Notes under the pieces: generated by a model
Seen by the model: only the letters and a program-made list of their open reading frames with translations
Database searches by the model: none
What the model was told of the DNA's origin: nothing
Assembly (NCBI GenBank): GCA_902464595.1
Contig: CABQJX010000069.1
Coordinates: 1-14,167 of the forward strand
Source: an uncultured Lachnoclostridium sp.
GTDB lineage: Bacteria > Bacillota > Clostridia > Lachnospirales > Lachnospiraceae
Direction: 5' to 3'
DNA length: 14,167 nt
Made by a program: the position numbers and the translations under genes
Shown here: in pieces, positions 1-7,338 of the stretch
Position numbering within the stretch: position 1 is the stretch's first letter
Layout of the letters: each line of letters starts with the position of its first letter

Positions 1-1
1 G

Positions 2-211
2 ATGTCCGGAACCTGCCTTCCGTCCCGGTTCTTATCGATTGTAGACCGGTTTGGGGATAACCCGGCAGCTATGAAGCAGGCAGGGATCGCCTATGCCACG
101 GATCAGATCATTGACCTGATTGCCAATGGAATTAAGGGCATCCATGTATATTCTATGAATAAACCAGATGTGGCTCAAAAGATCAAGGAGAATTTATCTG
201 AAATTCTGTAA
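2..211 (+). CDS. metF: Methylenetetrahydrofolate reductase, C-terminal end (partial)
   Basis: This is the last 69 codons of a gene that begins before the window, with a TAA stop at 209-211. The visible tail resembles the C-terminal strand-helix repeats of the MetF TIM barrel: a segment reading FGDNPAAMKQAGIAYATDQI, then a GIKGIHVYSMNK stretch that matches the usual GIHFYTLN segment near the end of MetF. The family reduces 5,10-methylene-THF to 5-methyl-THF in the cytoplasm, the methyl donor used by methionine synthase. The next three genes follow at short spacing and include the reactivation domain and core of MetH, which supports the call. The catalytic N-terminal half cannot be seen, so cofactor binding cannot be checked. 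The ATG at position 2 is probably internal and not the true start. Confidence 0.85.
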   Translation: MSGTCLPSRFLSIVDRFGDNPAAMKQAGIAYATDQIIDLIANGIKGIHVYSMNKPDVAQKIKENLSEIL

Positions 212-257
212 AAGCAGGACTGATCGAGAAATGCCTGAAGTAAGAGGAGGAGCATGG

Positions 258-902
258 ATGGGAGAGACAGACCGCAGAGAAGTGCTCCGTTATTTGGGGT
301 ATCGGGGAAAACAGGCCGATGAGGCGGTTTCCGGTATGGTGGAGGAATGCATAGGAGAGCTTGAGAAATCCTGCAATCCCAAATGGGCTTTCCGGGAATA
401 TCCCCTTTATCTGGGAGAAGATGGATGGATTGACGGAGGATGCTTTCAGACAAGGAGCAGAAATCTCTGGGGGAATATAAAGGACTGCAGCCGAATCCTG
501 GTCTTTGGGGCAACCCTGGGGATCGGAGCGGATCATCTGATCCAAAGATACAGCCGGATTCAGATGAGCAAGGCAGTGGTCATGCAGGCCGCTGCCGCAG
601 CTATGATCGAGGCAGTATGCAATGAAGCATGCCAGTCTCTCAGGGAAGAATATGAGGCGAAAGGGCTTTATTTAAGGCCAAGATTCAGCCCGGGATACGG
701 GGATTTTTCACTGGAATGCCAGGAGTTTCTTCTGCGGGGGCTGGAGGCGGACAAACGCATTGGCATTAAGCTGACAGAAAGCCTTCTCATGGTGCCGTCA
801 AAGTCCGTCTCCGCTGTGATAGGAGTGGGGGAGCAGCCTGGCCGCTGTGATGTGAGAGGCTGTGAGGCATGCCAAAAGAAGGAATGCCTGTACAGGAGAT
901 AA
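258..902 (+). CDS. Stand-alone methionine synthase reactivation (activation) domain protein
   Basis: This 214-residue cytoplasmic protein resembles the SAM-binding activation domain found at the C-terminus of full-length MetH. The key signature is RFSPGYGD at residues 142-149, which matches the R-x-x-P-G-Y SAM-binding segment of E. coli MetH. The domain's known role is to donate a methyl group from SAM to cob(II)alamin after the cofactor is oxidised. The neighbouring MetH (2020-4476) ends after its B12 domain, so the two proteins together would make one complete enzyme; Thermotoga maritima TM0268/TM0269 is a known split of this type. The start at 258 is chosen because AGGAGG at 245-250 sits 7 nt upstream; the frame stays open to 168 but would overlap metF. 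The C-terminus carries four cysteines (C197, C202, C205, C210) spaced CX4CX2CX4C, which the fused E. coli form is not known to have. Assignment is strong; the role of the cysteines is unknown. Confidence 0.85.
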   Translation: MGETDRREVLRYLGYRGKQADEAVSGMVEECIGELEKSCNPKWAFREYPLYLGEDGWIDGGCFQTRSRNLWGNIKDCSRILVFGATLGIGADHLIQRYSRIQMSKAVVMQAAAAAMIEAVCNEACQSLREEYEAKGLYLRPRFSPGYGDFSLECQEFLLRGLEADKRIGIKLTESLLMVPSKSVSAVIGVGEQPGRCDVRGCEACQKKECLYRR

Positions 903-926
903 AAAAGAAGGAAAGGGGAAAACAAT

Positions 927-1970
927 ATGATCCGTTTTAACTGTGATTACAGCGAGGGAGCACATGAGCGTATTTTAAAGAAGCTGGCAGAGACGAACCT
1001 GGAGCAGACGCCGGGATATGGGGAGGACTGTTATTGTCAGGAAGCAGCGGATATGATCCGGGCTCTTTGCAAAAGAGAGGATGCGGCGGTTCATTTTTTG
1101 GTAGGGGGAACCCAGGCCAATATGACTGTGATCGCAGCCGCACTTCGGCCCCATCAGGGAGCAGTGGGAGCAGTAAGCGCCCATATCAATGTCCATGAGA
1201 CGGGGGCAGTGGAGTCCACCGGCCATAAGGTTTTGGCACTCCCCTCGGAAGACGGAAAGATCACAGCTTCCCAGGTGGAGGAGCTGTATCTGGCCCATAT
1301 AGGTGATGAAAGCTTTGAGCATACGGTGCAGCCCAAAATGGTATATATCTCCAATCCTACGGAGCTGGGAACTATTTATACCAGGGCGGAGTTAGAAAAT
1401 CTGTACCAGGTATGCCGGAAGTATGACCTGTATCTGTTTGTAGATGGCGCCCGCCTGGCTTATGGCCTGTCTGCAGAGGGCAATGATGTGGATCTGGCTT
1501 CCCTGGCGGCCAACTGCGATGTATTTTATATTGGGGGAACGAAGGTAGGAGCACTGTTTGGGGAGGCCGTAGTCATCTTAAACGAGGAGCTTAAAAAGGA
1601 TTTCCGCTATCACATCAAGCAGAGAGGCGGTATGCTGGCGAAGGGACGCCTTTTAGGTATCCAGTTTGGAGAGCTTTTGAGAGACGGACTGTACTTCGAG
1701 CTGGGAGCCAGGGCGGATCGTCTGGCAGACGGGATCCGTGAGGCGTGTGCGAAGAAGGGGTATCCCTTCCTGGTGGAGAATCCTACCAATCAGGTATTCC
1801 CCATTGTACCGGATGCCCTTTTAAAGAGCTGGGAAGGGCGCTACAGCTATACGAACCAGGGGAAAATAGATGAAACTCATACAGCTATCCGTCTGTGCAC
1901 CAGCTGGGCTACCAGTAAGGAGCAGGTGGATGCCCTGGTAAAAGATATTTTAGAGGGTCCTGACTGCTGA
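927..1970 (+). CDS. Low-specificity threonine aldolase (beta-eliminating lyase family)
   Basis: This 347-residue PLP enzyme of the aspartate aminotransferase fold probably cleaves threonine or allo-threonine into glycine and acetaldehyde. The PLP lysine is K206 in YIGGTKVGALFGE. D173 and R176 in VDGARLAYGL are placed to hold the pyridine ring and substrate carboxylate. H86 and H90 lie in HINVHETGAVE, where the second histidine normally stacks on PLP. Length fits the family. A purine-rich AAGGGGAAAA element sits just before the ATG, and the gap to the previous gene is only 24 bp, so it is likely co-transcribed with the methionine genes. Glycine from this reaction could feed the C1 pool used by MetF/MetH, but that link is inferred from position. 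Related beta-eliminating lyases that act on other beta-hydroxy amino acids cannot be excluded. Confidence 0.85.
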   Translation: MIRFNCDYSEGAHERILKKLAETNLEQTPGYGEDCYCQEAADMIRALCKREDAAVHFLVGGTQANMTVIAAALRPHQGAVGAVSAHINVHETGAVESTGHKVLALPSEDGKITASQVEELYLAHIGDESFEHTVQPKMVYISNPTELGTIYTRAELENLYQVCRKYDLYLFVDGARLAYGLSAEGNDVDLASLAANCDVFYIGGTKVGALFGEAVVILNEELKKDFRYHIKQRGGMLAKGRLLGIQFGELLRDGLYFELGARADRLADGIREACAKKGYPFLVENPTNQVFPIVPDALLKSWEGRYSYTNQGKIDETHTAIRLCTSWATSKEQVDALVKDILEGPDC

Positions 1971-1986
1971 TCGCAGCCGTCAGGAC
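1957..1986 (+). other. Hairpin spanning the threonine aldolase stop codon
   Basis: GTCCTGAC (1957-1964) pairs perfectly with GTCAGGAC (1979-1986), and GCTG (1966-1969) pairs with CAGC (1974-1977). This leaves one mismatch and an ATCG tetraloop that contains the last base of the TGA stop. No T-run follows, so it is not a typical intrinsic terminator. It may tune mRNA processing or translation between the aldolase and metH. Confidence 0.5.
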
Positions 1987-2019
1987 AGTCGCAGACAACA
2001 GGGAAGAGGACAGAGATCA

Positions 2020-4476
2020 ATGACGAGAACAATACTGGAAGAAATGAGAGAACGCCGCCTGTTTTGTGACGGCGGCATGGGAAGCCTTCTGCAGGCCAGC
2101 GGATTAAAACCGGGAGAACTTCCAGAGCTATGGAATATAAGCCACCCGGAAAAGCTCCAGGAGATCCATTTATCCTATCTGGAGGCAGGGGCAGACATTA
2201 TGACCACCAATACCTTTGGAGCCAATCGTCTGAAGTTTGGAGATCAGCTGGAGGCTATCGTTACAGCAGGGGTAAAAAATGCCAGGGCAGCGGTGGAAAA
2301 GGCAGGTCATGGCTATGTGGCTCTGGATATGGGGCCTACGGGGCGGCTCTTAAAGCCCTTAGGGGATCTGGATTTTGAGGATGCAGTGGATCTCTATAAG
2401 GAAGTGGCGGCTATCGGAGCGAAGGCCGGGGCAGATCTGGTACTGATTGAGACCATGAGCGACAGCTACGAGCTGAAGGCAGCAGTTCTGGCGGCGAAGG
2501 AAGCAGCCTTTCGTCCGGATACAGGGGAACAGCTTCCTATTTTTGCCACGGTGATCTTTGATGAGAAGGGAAAGCTCCTCACCGGCGGAAATATTGCATC
2601 CACTACAGCGCTGTTAGAGGGGCTCAAGGTGGATGCCCTGGGGATCAACTGTGGATTGGGCCCGGTTCAGATGAAAGGAATTTTAGAGGAGCTCTTAGAA
2701 TGGTCATCTCTTCCGATTCTGGTCAATCCCAATGCAGGGCTTCCAAGAAGTGAGAACGGGAAAACCGTCTACGACATTGATCCAGGGGAATTTGCCAAAG
2801 TGATGGGGGAGATCGCTGCCATGGGAGCAATGATCACAGGGGGATGCTGCGGAACTACGCCGGAGCATATCCGCCTGATGGCAGAGGAATGCAGGGATAT
2901 ACCTGTAGTATGGCCAGAACCCAAAAGGCGTACCGTAGTATCCTCCTATTCCCAGGCAGCAGTGATGGGACAGGCAACCCTCATCGTGGGAGAGAGGATC
3001 AATCCCACAGGCAAAGCAAAGTTCAAGCAGGCACTCAGGGATCATGATATAGAGTACATTTTAAGAGAGGCTGTGAGCCAGCAGGACAATGGAGCCCATA
3101 TCTTAGATGTAAACGTAGGGCTTCCGGGCATCGACGAGGCGGCTGTGATGGAGGAGGTGGTGAGAGAGCTTCAGGCCATCACCGACCTGCCTTTGCAGAT
3201 CGATACCTCTGACCCGGCAGCCATGGAGCGGGCCCTGCGGATCTATAACGGAAAGCCTCTGATCAATTCTGTCAGCGGCAAAGAGGAATCCATGGAAGCT
3301 GTATTTCCGCTGGCTGCCAAATACGGAGGTGTGGTGATCGGTCTGTGTCTGGACGAAAATGGGATCCCTGACACGGCAGAGGGCCGGCTGGAGGTGGGAA
3401 GAAAGATCATCAGCCGGGCATCCCAATATGGGATCAGGCCGGAGGATATTATTTTAGACGGACTCTGTATGACGGTTAGTTCCGACAGTAAAGGCGCTCT
3501 CACCACTCTGGAAACCCTGCGGCGGATCCGGGATGAACTGGGAGTAGGAACTGTGCTTGGGGTATCCAATATTTCCTTTGGCCTTCCTCAGAGAGAGATC
3601 ATCAACGGGGCATTCTTTACCATGGCTATGGAATGCGGGCTGGGAGCCGCTATTATCAATCCCAATTCGGAGGCCATGATGCGGGCTTACTACAGCTTTA
3701 ACGCCCTCATGGACCGTGATCCCCAGTGCAGCAGTTATATCGAGCGGTATGGGGCGGTATCCGCTCCGGCTGTCAGCCGTGCACCTGTATCTGGGCAGGA
3801 CAGAAACGGTTCCTCTGTCTTAGGCCAGGCTTCCCGGGAGCTGCCTGAAGATAAGGGGGCTGCTCTTTCCGCTTCCATCGAGCGCGGCTTAAAGGAAGGG
3901 GCCAGCGAGGCAGTGGAGGCCCTTTTAAAGGGGCAGGAGCCGCTGGATATTATCAACCGCTATATGATCCCTGCCCTGGATCATGTGGGGAAGGGATTTG
4001 AAAAGGGAACCCTGTTCCTGCCTCAGCTTCTTATGAGCGCTGAGGCTGCCAAAGCTGCCTTTGAGGTGATCAAAGAGAAGATGGAACAGTCCGGACAGGT
4101 TCAGGAGAAGAAGGGAAGTATTATCCTGGCTACGGTTAAGGGGGATATCCACGACATCGGTAAAAATATTGTGAAGGTACTTTTGGAAAATTACAGCTAT
4201 GAAGTGCTGGATCTGGGAAAGGATGTCCCGCCGGAAACCATTGTAAAGACAGCGGTGGAAAAGAAAGTAACTTTGGTGGGCTTGAGCGCTCTCATGACTA
4301 CCACTGTCCCTAACATGGAGGAGACCATCCGCCAGCTGAAGCAGTCAGATCCTTCTATCCGGGTTATGGTGGGAGGAGCGGTGCTTACAGAGGAATATGC
4401 GGCTGCCATTGGGGCAGACGCCTACTGTAAGGATGCGATGGCTTCTGTTAATTATGCCCAGGAGATATTTGGATAA
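2020..4476 (+). CDS. metH: Cobalamin-dependent methionine synthase, short form lacking the reactivation domain
   Basis: This 818-residue cytoplasmic enzyme transfers the methyl group of 5-methyl-THF to homocysteine through methylcobalamin. Domains in order: homocysteine-binding barrel (about 1-290) with zinc ligands C211, C276 and C277 (GINCGLG and GGCCGTTPEH); pterin-binding barrel (about 320-575) opening with IVGERINPTGK; a linker (about 577-616) rich in Ser, Ala and Pro; helical cap (about 617-690); and B12-binding Rossmann domain (about 695-818) with D709-x-H711-x-x-G714, where H711 is the lower cobalt ligand. E. coli MetH has about 1,227 residues; the missing part is the activation domain, which is encoded separately at 258-902. 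The start is supported by AGAGGA at 2005-2010, nine bases upstream. All catalytic residues I looked for are present, so it should be active. Confidence 0.95.
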   Translation: MTRTILEEMRERRLFCDGGMGSLLQASGLKPGELPELWNISHPEKLQEIHLSYLEAGADIMTTNTFGANRLKFGDQLEAIVTAGVKNARAAVEKAGHGYVALDMGPTGRLLKPLGDLDFEDAVDLYKEVAAIGAKAGADLVLIETMSDSYELKAAVLAAKEAAFRPDTGEQLPIFATVIFDEKGKLLTGGNIASTTALLEGLKVDALGINCGLGPVQMKGILEELLEWSSLPILVNPNAGLPRSENGKTVYDIDPGEFAKVMGEIAAMGAMITGGCCGTTPEHIRLMAEECRDIPVVWPEPKRRTVVSSYSQAAVMGQATLIVGERINPTGKAKFKQALRDHDIEYILREAVSQQDNGAHILDVNVGLPGIDEAAVMEEVVRELQAITDLPLQIDTSDPAAMERALRIYNGKPLINSVSGKEESMEAVFPLAAKYGGVVIGLCLDENGIPDTAEGRLEVGRKIISRASQYGIRPEDIILDGLCMTVSSDSKGALTTLETLRRIRDELGVGTVLGVSNISFGLPQREIINGAFFTMAMECGLGAAIINPNSEAMMRAYYSFNALMDRDPQCSSYIERYGAVSAPAVSRAPVSGQDRNGSSVLGQASRELPEDKGAALSASIERGLKEGASEAVEALLKGQEPLDIINRYMIPALDHVGKGFEKGTLFLPQLLMSAEAAKAAFEVIKEKMEQSGQVQEKKGSIILATVKGDIHDIGKNIVKVLLENYSYEVLDLGKDVPPETIVKTAVEKKVTLVGLSALMTTTVPNMEETIRQLKQSDPSIRVMVGGAVLTEEYAAAIGADAYCKDAMASVNYAQEIFG

Positions 4477-4480
4477 AATT

Positions 4481-4560
4481 GGAAATTAGTTTCCGAAATC
4501 GTCCTGGAAAGAGAGGTTCCAGAGAAAACTAACAGAAAATTAATTCATTTTTTTCGGAAA
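4481..4560 (+). other. Structured spacer with competing inverted repeats after metH
   Basis: Several helices can form here, some mutually exclusive. GGAAA (4481-4485) pairs with TTTCC (4490-4494). CTGGAA (4504-4509) pairs with TTCCAG (4517-4522). TTAGTT (4486-4491) pairs with AACTAA (4527-4532). A 9-bp perfect match joins TTTCCGAAA (4490-4498) and TTTCGGAAA (4552-4560). Seven T residues lie at 4548-4554. The layout could be a terminator/antiterminator switch or a mRNA-stabilising fold; I recognise no known riboswitch class. Confidence 0.35.
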
Positions 4561-4580
4561 ATCCAGTAGAATATAGGGAA

Positions 4581-4630
4581 CAGGCTGCGGCACATTCTCC
4601 ATGGAGGGAATGGAGAGCCGCAGCCTGTTT
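4581..4630 (+). terminator. Probable intrinsic terminator of the methionine operon
   Basis: CAGGCTGCGG (4581-4590) pairs perfectly with CCGCAGCCTG (4618-4627). The interior holds an extra imperfect CATTCTCC/GGAGGGAATG pairing, and TTTT follows directly at 4627 onward. The T-run is short, so efficiency is uncertain. The position, about 105 bp after the metH stop, fits the end of that operon. Confidence 0.55.
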
Positions 4631-4648
4631 TGCAGTAATGGCCTGCCG

Positions 4649-4665
4649 GAAGGCATTCTGCCTTC
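4649..4665 (+). other. Small hairpin in the leader of the DUF368 gene
   Basis: GAAGGCA (4649-4655) pairs with TGCCTTC (4659-4665) around a TTC loop. An outer CCTG/CAGG match (4642-4645 and 4672-4675) can extend it. No T-run follows. It lies about 50 bp before the start at 4715 and may be a leader structure for that gene. Confidence 0.35.
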
Positions 4666-4714
4666 TGCATTCAGGAAATCGGTGAAGTTTTAGGAAAAGA
4701 GAGGTTCATGTCAT

Positions 4715-5530
4715 ATGAAACAGGACACGATAACCGTGATCCTCAAAGGAATGTGGGTGGGTGGAACCATGACGGTTCCCGGCGTGAGCGGCGGTTCCAT
4801 GGCTATGATCGCAGGGATTTACGCAAGCCTGATCCGGGCAGTGGGAACGTTTTTTGCAGATCCGGTGAGGCATGGTATCTTTCTGGGAAAATTCCTTTTA
4901 GGAGCTGCAGCAGGCATAGTGCTGTTTTCAAAGCTGATAACATACCTCCTGGCTTCCGCAGTCAGCGTACCCCTGCGTTTTTTCTTTTTGGGAGCAGTGG
5001 CAGGAGGAATCCCTATGATCTGTAAGAGGGCGGGGATCAATCGGCTTCGGTTCGATCTCCTGGCCTGGCCAATGGCAGGGATTCTGGCCGTTGAGCTGTT
5101 GGCTCTCCTTCCTCAGGGCCTGATCGCCCCGGGAGCGGCAAAGGGCTTGGGAGGTCTGATGCTTCAGACCGCGGGAGGCGTTCTCATTGCTGTGGGATTG
5201 GTTCTTCCCGGGATCAGTGTTTCCCAGATGCTTTATATGCTGGGGATTTATGAAACGGTCATAGAAAATGTAAGCGCCTTCCATTTTTTGCCTCTGATTC
5301 CCCTGGGAATCGGGGTTGTGGGCGGATCTTTTCTCACCGCAGGACTTCTGGAACGGTGGATGAGCCGTCAGCCGGGGCCTGCTTATCTGCTGATCTTAGG
5401 ATTTATGCTGGGTTCCCTGCCGGAACTATTTCCAGGGATTCCCACAGGAAGGGAACTTATATTCAGCCTTCTGGCCGCAGTCATCGGTTTTTTTGCGCTG
5501 TATCTCATTTCCGAAAAACAAATCCAGTAG
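4715..5530 (+). CDS. DUF368 membrane protein, likely polyprenyl-phosphate transporter (PopT family)
   Basis: This 271-residue polytopic membrane protein has about eight or more hydrophobic segments. The family hallmark VPGVSGGS is at residues 21-28, followed by GIYASLI; a weaker internal repeat, VLPGISVSQ at 163-171 followed by LGIYE, fits the inverted-repeat fold of the family. DUF368 proteins were recently shown in other bacteria to return undecaprenyl phosphate across the membrane for reuse in cell-wall synthesis; this protein's activity is inferred from family membership. The start at 4715 is preceded by AGAGAGG at 4698-4704. An alternative ATG at 4708 is in another frame. Neighbours give no functional link: metH lies behind a probable terminator and a HAD phosphatase with its own promoter follows. 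Confidence 0.85.
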   Translation: MKQDTITVILKGMWVGGTMTVPGVSGGSMAMIAGIYASLIRAVGTFFADPVRHGIFLGKFLLGAAAGIVLFSKLITYLLASAVSVPLRFFFLGAVAGGIPMICKRAGINRLRFDLLAWPMAGILAVELLALLPQGLIAPGAAKGLGGLMLQTAGGVLIAVGLVLPGISVSQMLYMLGIYETVIENVSAFHFLPLIPLGIGVVGGSFLTAGLLERWMSRQPGPAYLLILGFMLGSLPELFPGIPTGRELIFSLLAAVIGFFALYLISEKQIQ

Positions 5531-5556
5531 CAAAACCGAACCAACTGTGCTATGAT
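5528..5556 (+). promoter_or_regulatory. Extended -10 promoter for the HAD phosphatase gene
   Basis: TGC-TATGAT at 5548-5556 matches the extended -10 form TGnTATAAT with one difference. A -35 box at 17-bp spacing would be TAGCAA (5528-5533), which is poor, so recognition would rest on the extended -10. The expected start site is near 5563, about 50 bp before the ATG at 5612. Confidence 0.4.
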
Positions 5557-5611
5557 AGATCGTAACCGCTGAGCAAATCAGCAGAAATAAAAACAAAGGA
5601 ATGATCGGGTA

Positions 5612-6289
5612 ATGTATAAATGCTGCATTTTTGATCTGGACGGGACTCTGGTCAATTCGATTTACGCCCTTCAGAGATCGGTCAATGAGACATTGAAAAT
5701 ATGGGGATTTCGGGAGATCACCCTGGAGGAGACGAGACAGTTTGTGGGGGACGGCTACAAAAAGCTTTTGGAGCGTTCTCTTTTGGCCTGTGGAGATGAA
5801 ACCCTATCCTGCTATGAGGAGGCAGTAAAGAGGTATGAGGGGATTTTTAAAGAGTGCTGCCTTTATCGTGTGGAGGCCTACGAGGGGATCAGAGAGCTTC
5901 TGCAGTTTTTAAAGGAACAGGGGATCTGCACCGCAGTACTGTCCAATAAGCCGCATGCAAGGACATTGGATAATGTGAACGGTGTGTTCGGAGAAGCTTT
6001 GTTTGACCGGGTCTATGGGGAGAGAGAGAGCCAGGGGATCCGGAAAAAGCCATGTCCGGACGGTGTGTGGGCTATCGGGGAGGAGCTGGGATTTTTAAGG
6101 GAAGAACTGCTCTATCTGGGAGATACCAATACAGATATGGAGACAGGAGCCAATGCCGGGGTAGATACGGTGGGGGTTACCTGGGGATTCCGTTCCAGAG
6201 AGGAGCTGGCGGCTTTTCACCCTGTTCTTTTGGCAGATAGGCCCAAACAGGTGATGGACTATATAAAGGAAGTGAACAGGATTGAATAG
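5612..6289 (+). CDS. HAD-superfamily phosphatase, phosphoglycolate phosphatase-like
   Basis: This 225-residue cytoplasmic hydrolase has all HAD motifs. Motif I is FDLDGTLVNS, with nucleophile D8 and general acid D10. Motif II is LSNKP with S111. A lysine follows in the RKKPCPD segment, and motif III is GDTNTDMETG with D171 and D175 binding magnesium. A helical cap lies between motifs I and II, as in the Gph/PpaX/beta-phosphoglucomutase branch. The true substrate cannot be told from sequence; phosphoglycolate, pyrophosphate or another small phosphate ester are possible. AAAGGA at 5595-5600 is a somewhat distant ribosome binding site, and the earlier ATG at 5601 is out of frame. The stop (6287-6289) overlaps the start of the metal-binding lipoprotein gene, so translation of the two may be coupled. 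Confidence 0.9.
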   Translation: MYKCCIFDLDGTLVNSIYALQRSVNETLKIWGFREITLEETRQFVGDGYKKLLERSLLACGDETLSCYEEAVKRYEGIFKECCLYRVEAYEGIRELLQFLKEQGICTAVLSNKPHARTLDNVNGVFGEALFDRVYGERESQGIRKKPCPDGVWAIGEELGFLREELLYLGDTNTDMETGANAGVDTVGVTWGFRSREELAAFHPVLLADRPKQVMDYIKEVNRIE

Positions 6290-7310
6290 AGGGACGCCCT
6301 GCAGGCACAGGGCTTTTTTGCATTTTTTAACAGGGATATGCCTGGTTGCTGCTGCCCTTTTGTTATCTGCCTGCTTTGGGGGCAGGAGGGACTTGGGCAG
6401 TGGGGAAGCGGAGGAGCTGTCCGATCATCGGCCTTGTGTAGTGACCACCATTTTCCCTTATTATGATTTTGTCCGCCAAGTGGCAGGCGATCGGGTGAAG
6501 CTGAAGCTGGTAGTTCCCGCAGGCATGGACAGCCATTCTTTTGAGCCTACCCCGGCCGATGTAATCTCCATGCAGGAGGCGGATCTTATAGTGGCCAACG
6601 GAGGGGAGATGGAGCAGTGGGTGGCTAAAGTCATGGAATCTCTGGATACAAGTTCCATGGAAGTCCTGTACATGATGGATCATGTGGAGGCAGTAGAGGA
6701 GGAACTGGTGGAAGGGATGGAGGAAAAACCTCACAGACATGGAGAGGAAGACGGTCATGAGATGCATATTGAGTATGATGAACATATCTGGACCTCTCCG
6801 GCCAATGCCCAGGCGATCGTGAAGATCATCAGCCAGTCATTGATCCGCCTTTTGCCCGAAGAGGAGGAGTATCTGGAGGCCAATGCTCAGGAATATATCG
6901 CAAAGCTGAAAGATCTGGATGCCCAGTTTCATCAGGTAGCGGAGCATGGAAAGGTTCACATGATCGTGGTAGCGGACAAGTTTCCATTCCGCTATTTTGC
7001 GGATCAGTACGGTCTTTCTTACCGTGCTGCATTTTCCGGGTGCAGCGGGGACACGGAGCCCAGCGCCGGCACGATCGCCTACCTCATTGATAAGATTAAG
7101 GAGGAACAGATTCCAGCCGTCTATTACCTGGAGCTTTCCAGCCACCGGACAGCAGAGATCATCTGTGAGGAGACGGGGGCCAGGCCCCTGCTCCTTCACT
7201 CCTGCCACAATGTGACGAGAAAGCAGTTTGACGAGGGCATCACCTATTTGCAGCTTATGGAGCAGAATGTGGAAAACCTGCGCATTGGGCTGGGAAGCGG
7301 GCAGGAGTGA
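6282..7310 (+). CDS. Zinc/manganese ABC transporter substrate-binding lipoprotein (ZnuA-like)
   Basis: This 342-residue TroA/ZnuA-family lipoprotein would capture zinc or manganese outside the cell for the ABC system that follows. A basic n-region, a hydrophobic stretch and the lipobox LLSAC (C31) form a lipoprotein signal peptide. Metal-site candidates are H85 (GMDSHSFEPT) and H168 (DEHIWTSP). Where classic ZnuA has a third histidine, this protein reads VVADKFPFRYF with D232. E259 lies in GCSGDTEPSAGT, and HSCHNV occurs near the C-terminus. A His/acid-rich loop (HRHGEEDGHEMH) precedes H168. No in-frame ATG or GTG precedes the signal peptide, so TTG at 6282 is the best start: it keeps the basic n-region and overlaps the HAD stop. 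TTG at 6318 is an alternative but would remove the basic residues. A terminator-like hairpin sits inside this early coding region. Zinc versus manganese is undecided. Confidence 0.85.
   Translation: MNRGTPCRHRAFLHFLTGICLVAAALLLSACFGGRRDLGSGEAEELSDHRPCVVTTIFPYYDFVRQVAGDRVKLKLVVPAGMDSHSFEPTPADVISMQEADLIVANGGEMEQWVAKVMESLDTSSMEVLYMMDHVEAVEEELVEGMEEKPHRHGEEDGHEMHIEYDEHIWTSPANAQAIVKIISQSLIRLLPEEEEYLEANAQEYIAKLKDLDAQFHQVAEHGKVHMIVVADKFPFRYFADQYGLSYRAAFSGCSGDTEPSAGTIAYLIDKIKEEQIPAVYYLELSSHRTAEIICEETGARPLLLHSCHNVTRKQFDEGITYLQLMEQNVENLRIGLGSGQE
6296..6319 (+). terminator. Intrinsic terminator-like hairpin inside the start of the ZnuA-like gene
   Basis: GCCCTG (6296-6301) pairs perfectly with CAGGGC (6308-6313) around a 6-nt loop, followed at once by six T residues (6314-6319). 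It begins 7 bp after the HAD stop, where a terminator is expected, yet it lies within codons 5-13 of the lipoprotein gene if TTG 6282 is the start. It could end part of the transcripts or act as an attenuator for the metal transporter. Confidence 0.65.
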
Positions 7311-7338
7311 AAAAATATTTGAGAGAAAGAGGAAAACA

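Noticed and set aside
168..257. Upstream extension of the reactivation protein to the ATG at 168
   Set aside because: It would overlap the end of metF by 44 bp with no good ribosome binding site, while ATG 258 has AGGAGG at ideal spacing.
3748..3867. Ser/Ala/Pro-rich stretch in MetH considered as an inserted element
   Set aside because: It lies at the pterin-to-cap domain boundary, where variable linkers are normal, and the frame and flanking domains are intact.
7228..7338. Upstream extension of the ZnuC-like frame
   Set aside because: It overlaps the lipoprotein gene in another frame and lacks ATPase-like sequence; ATG 7339 has a ribosome binding site and the correct N-terminal strand.
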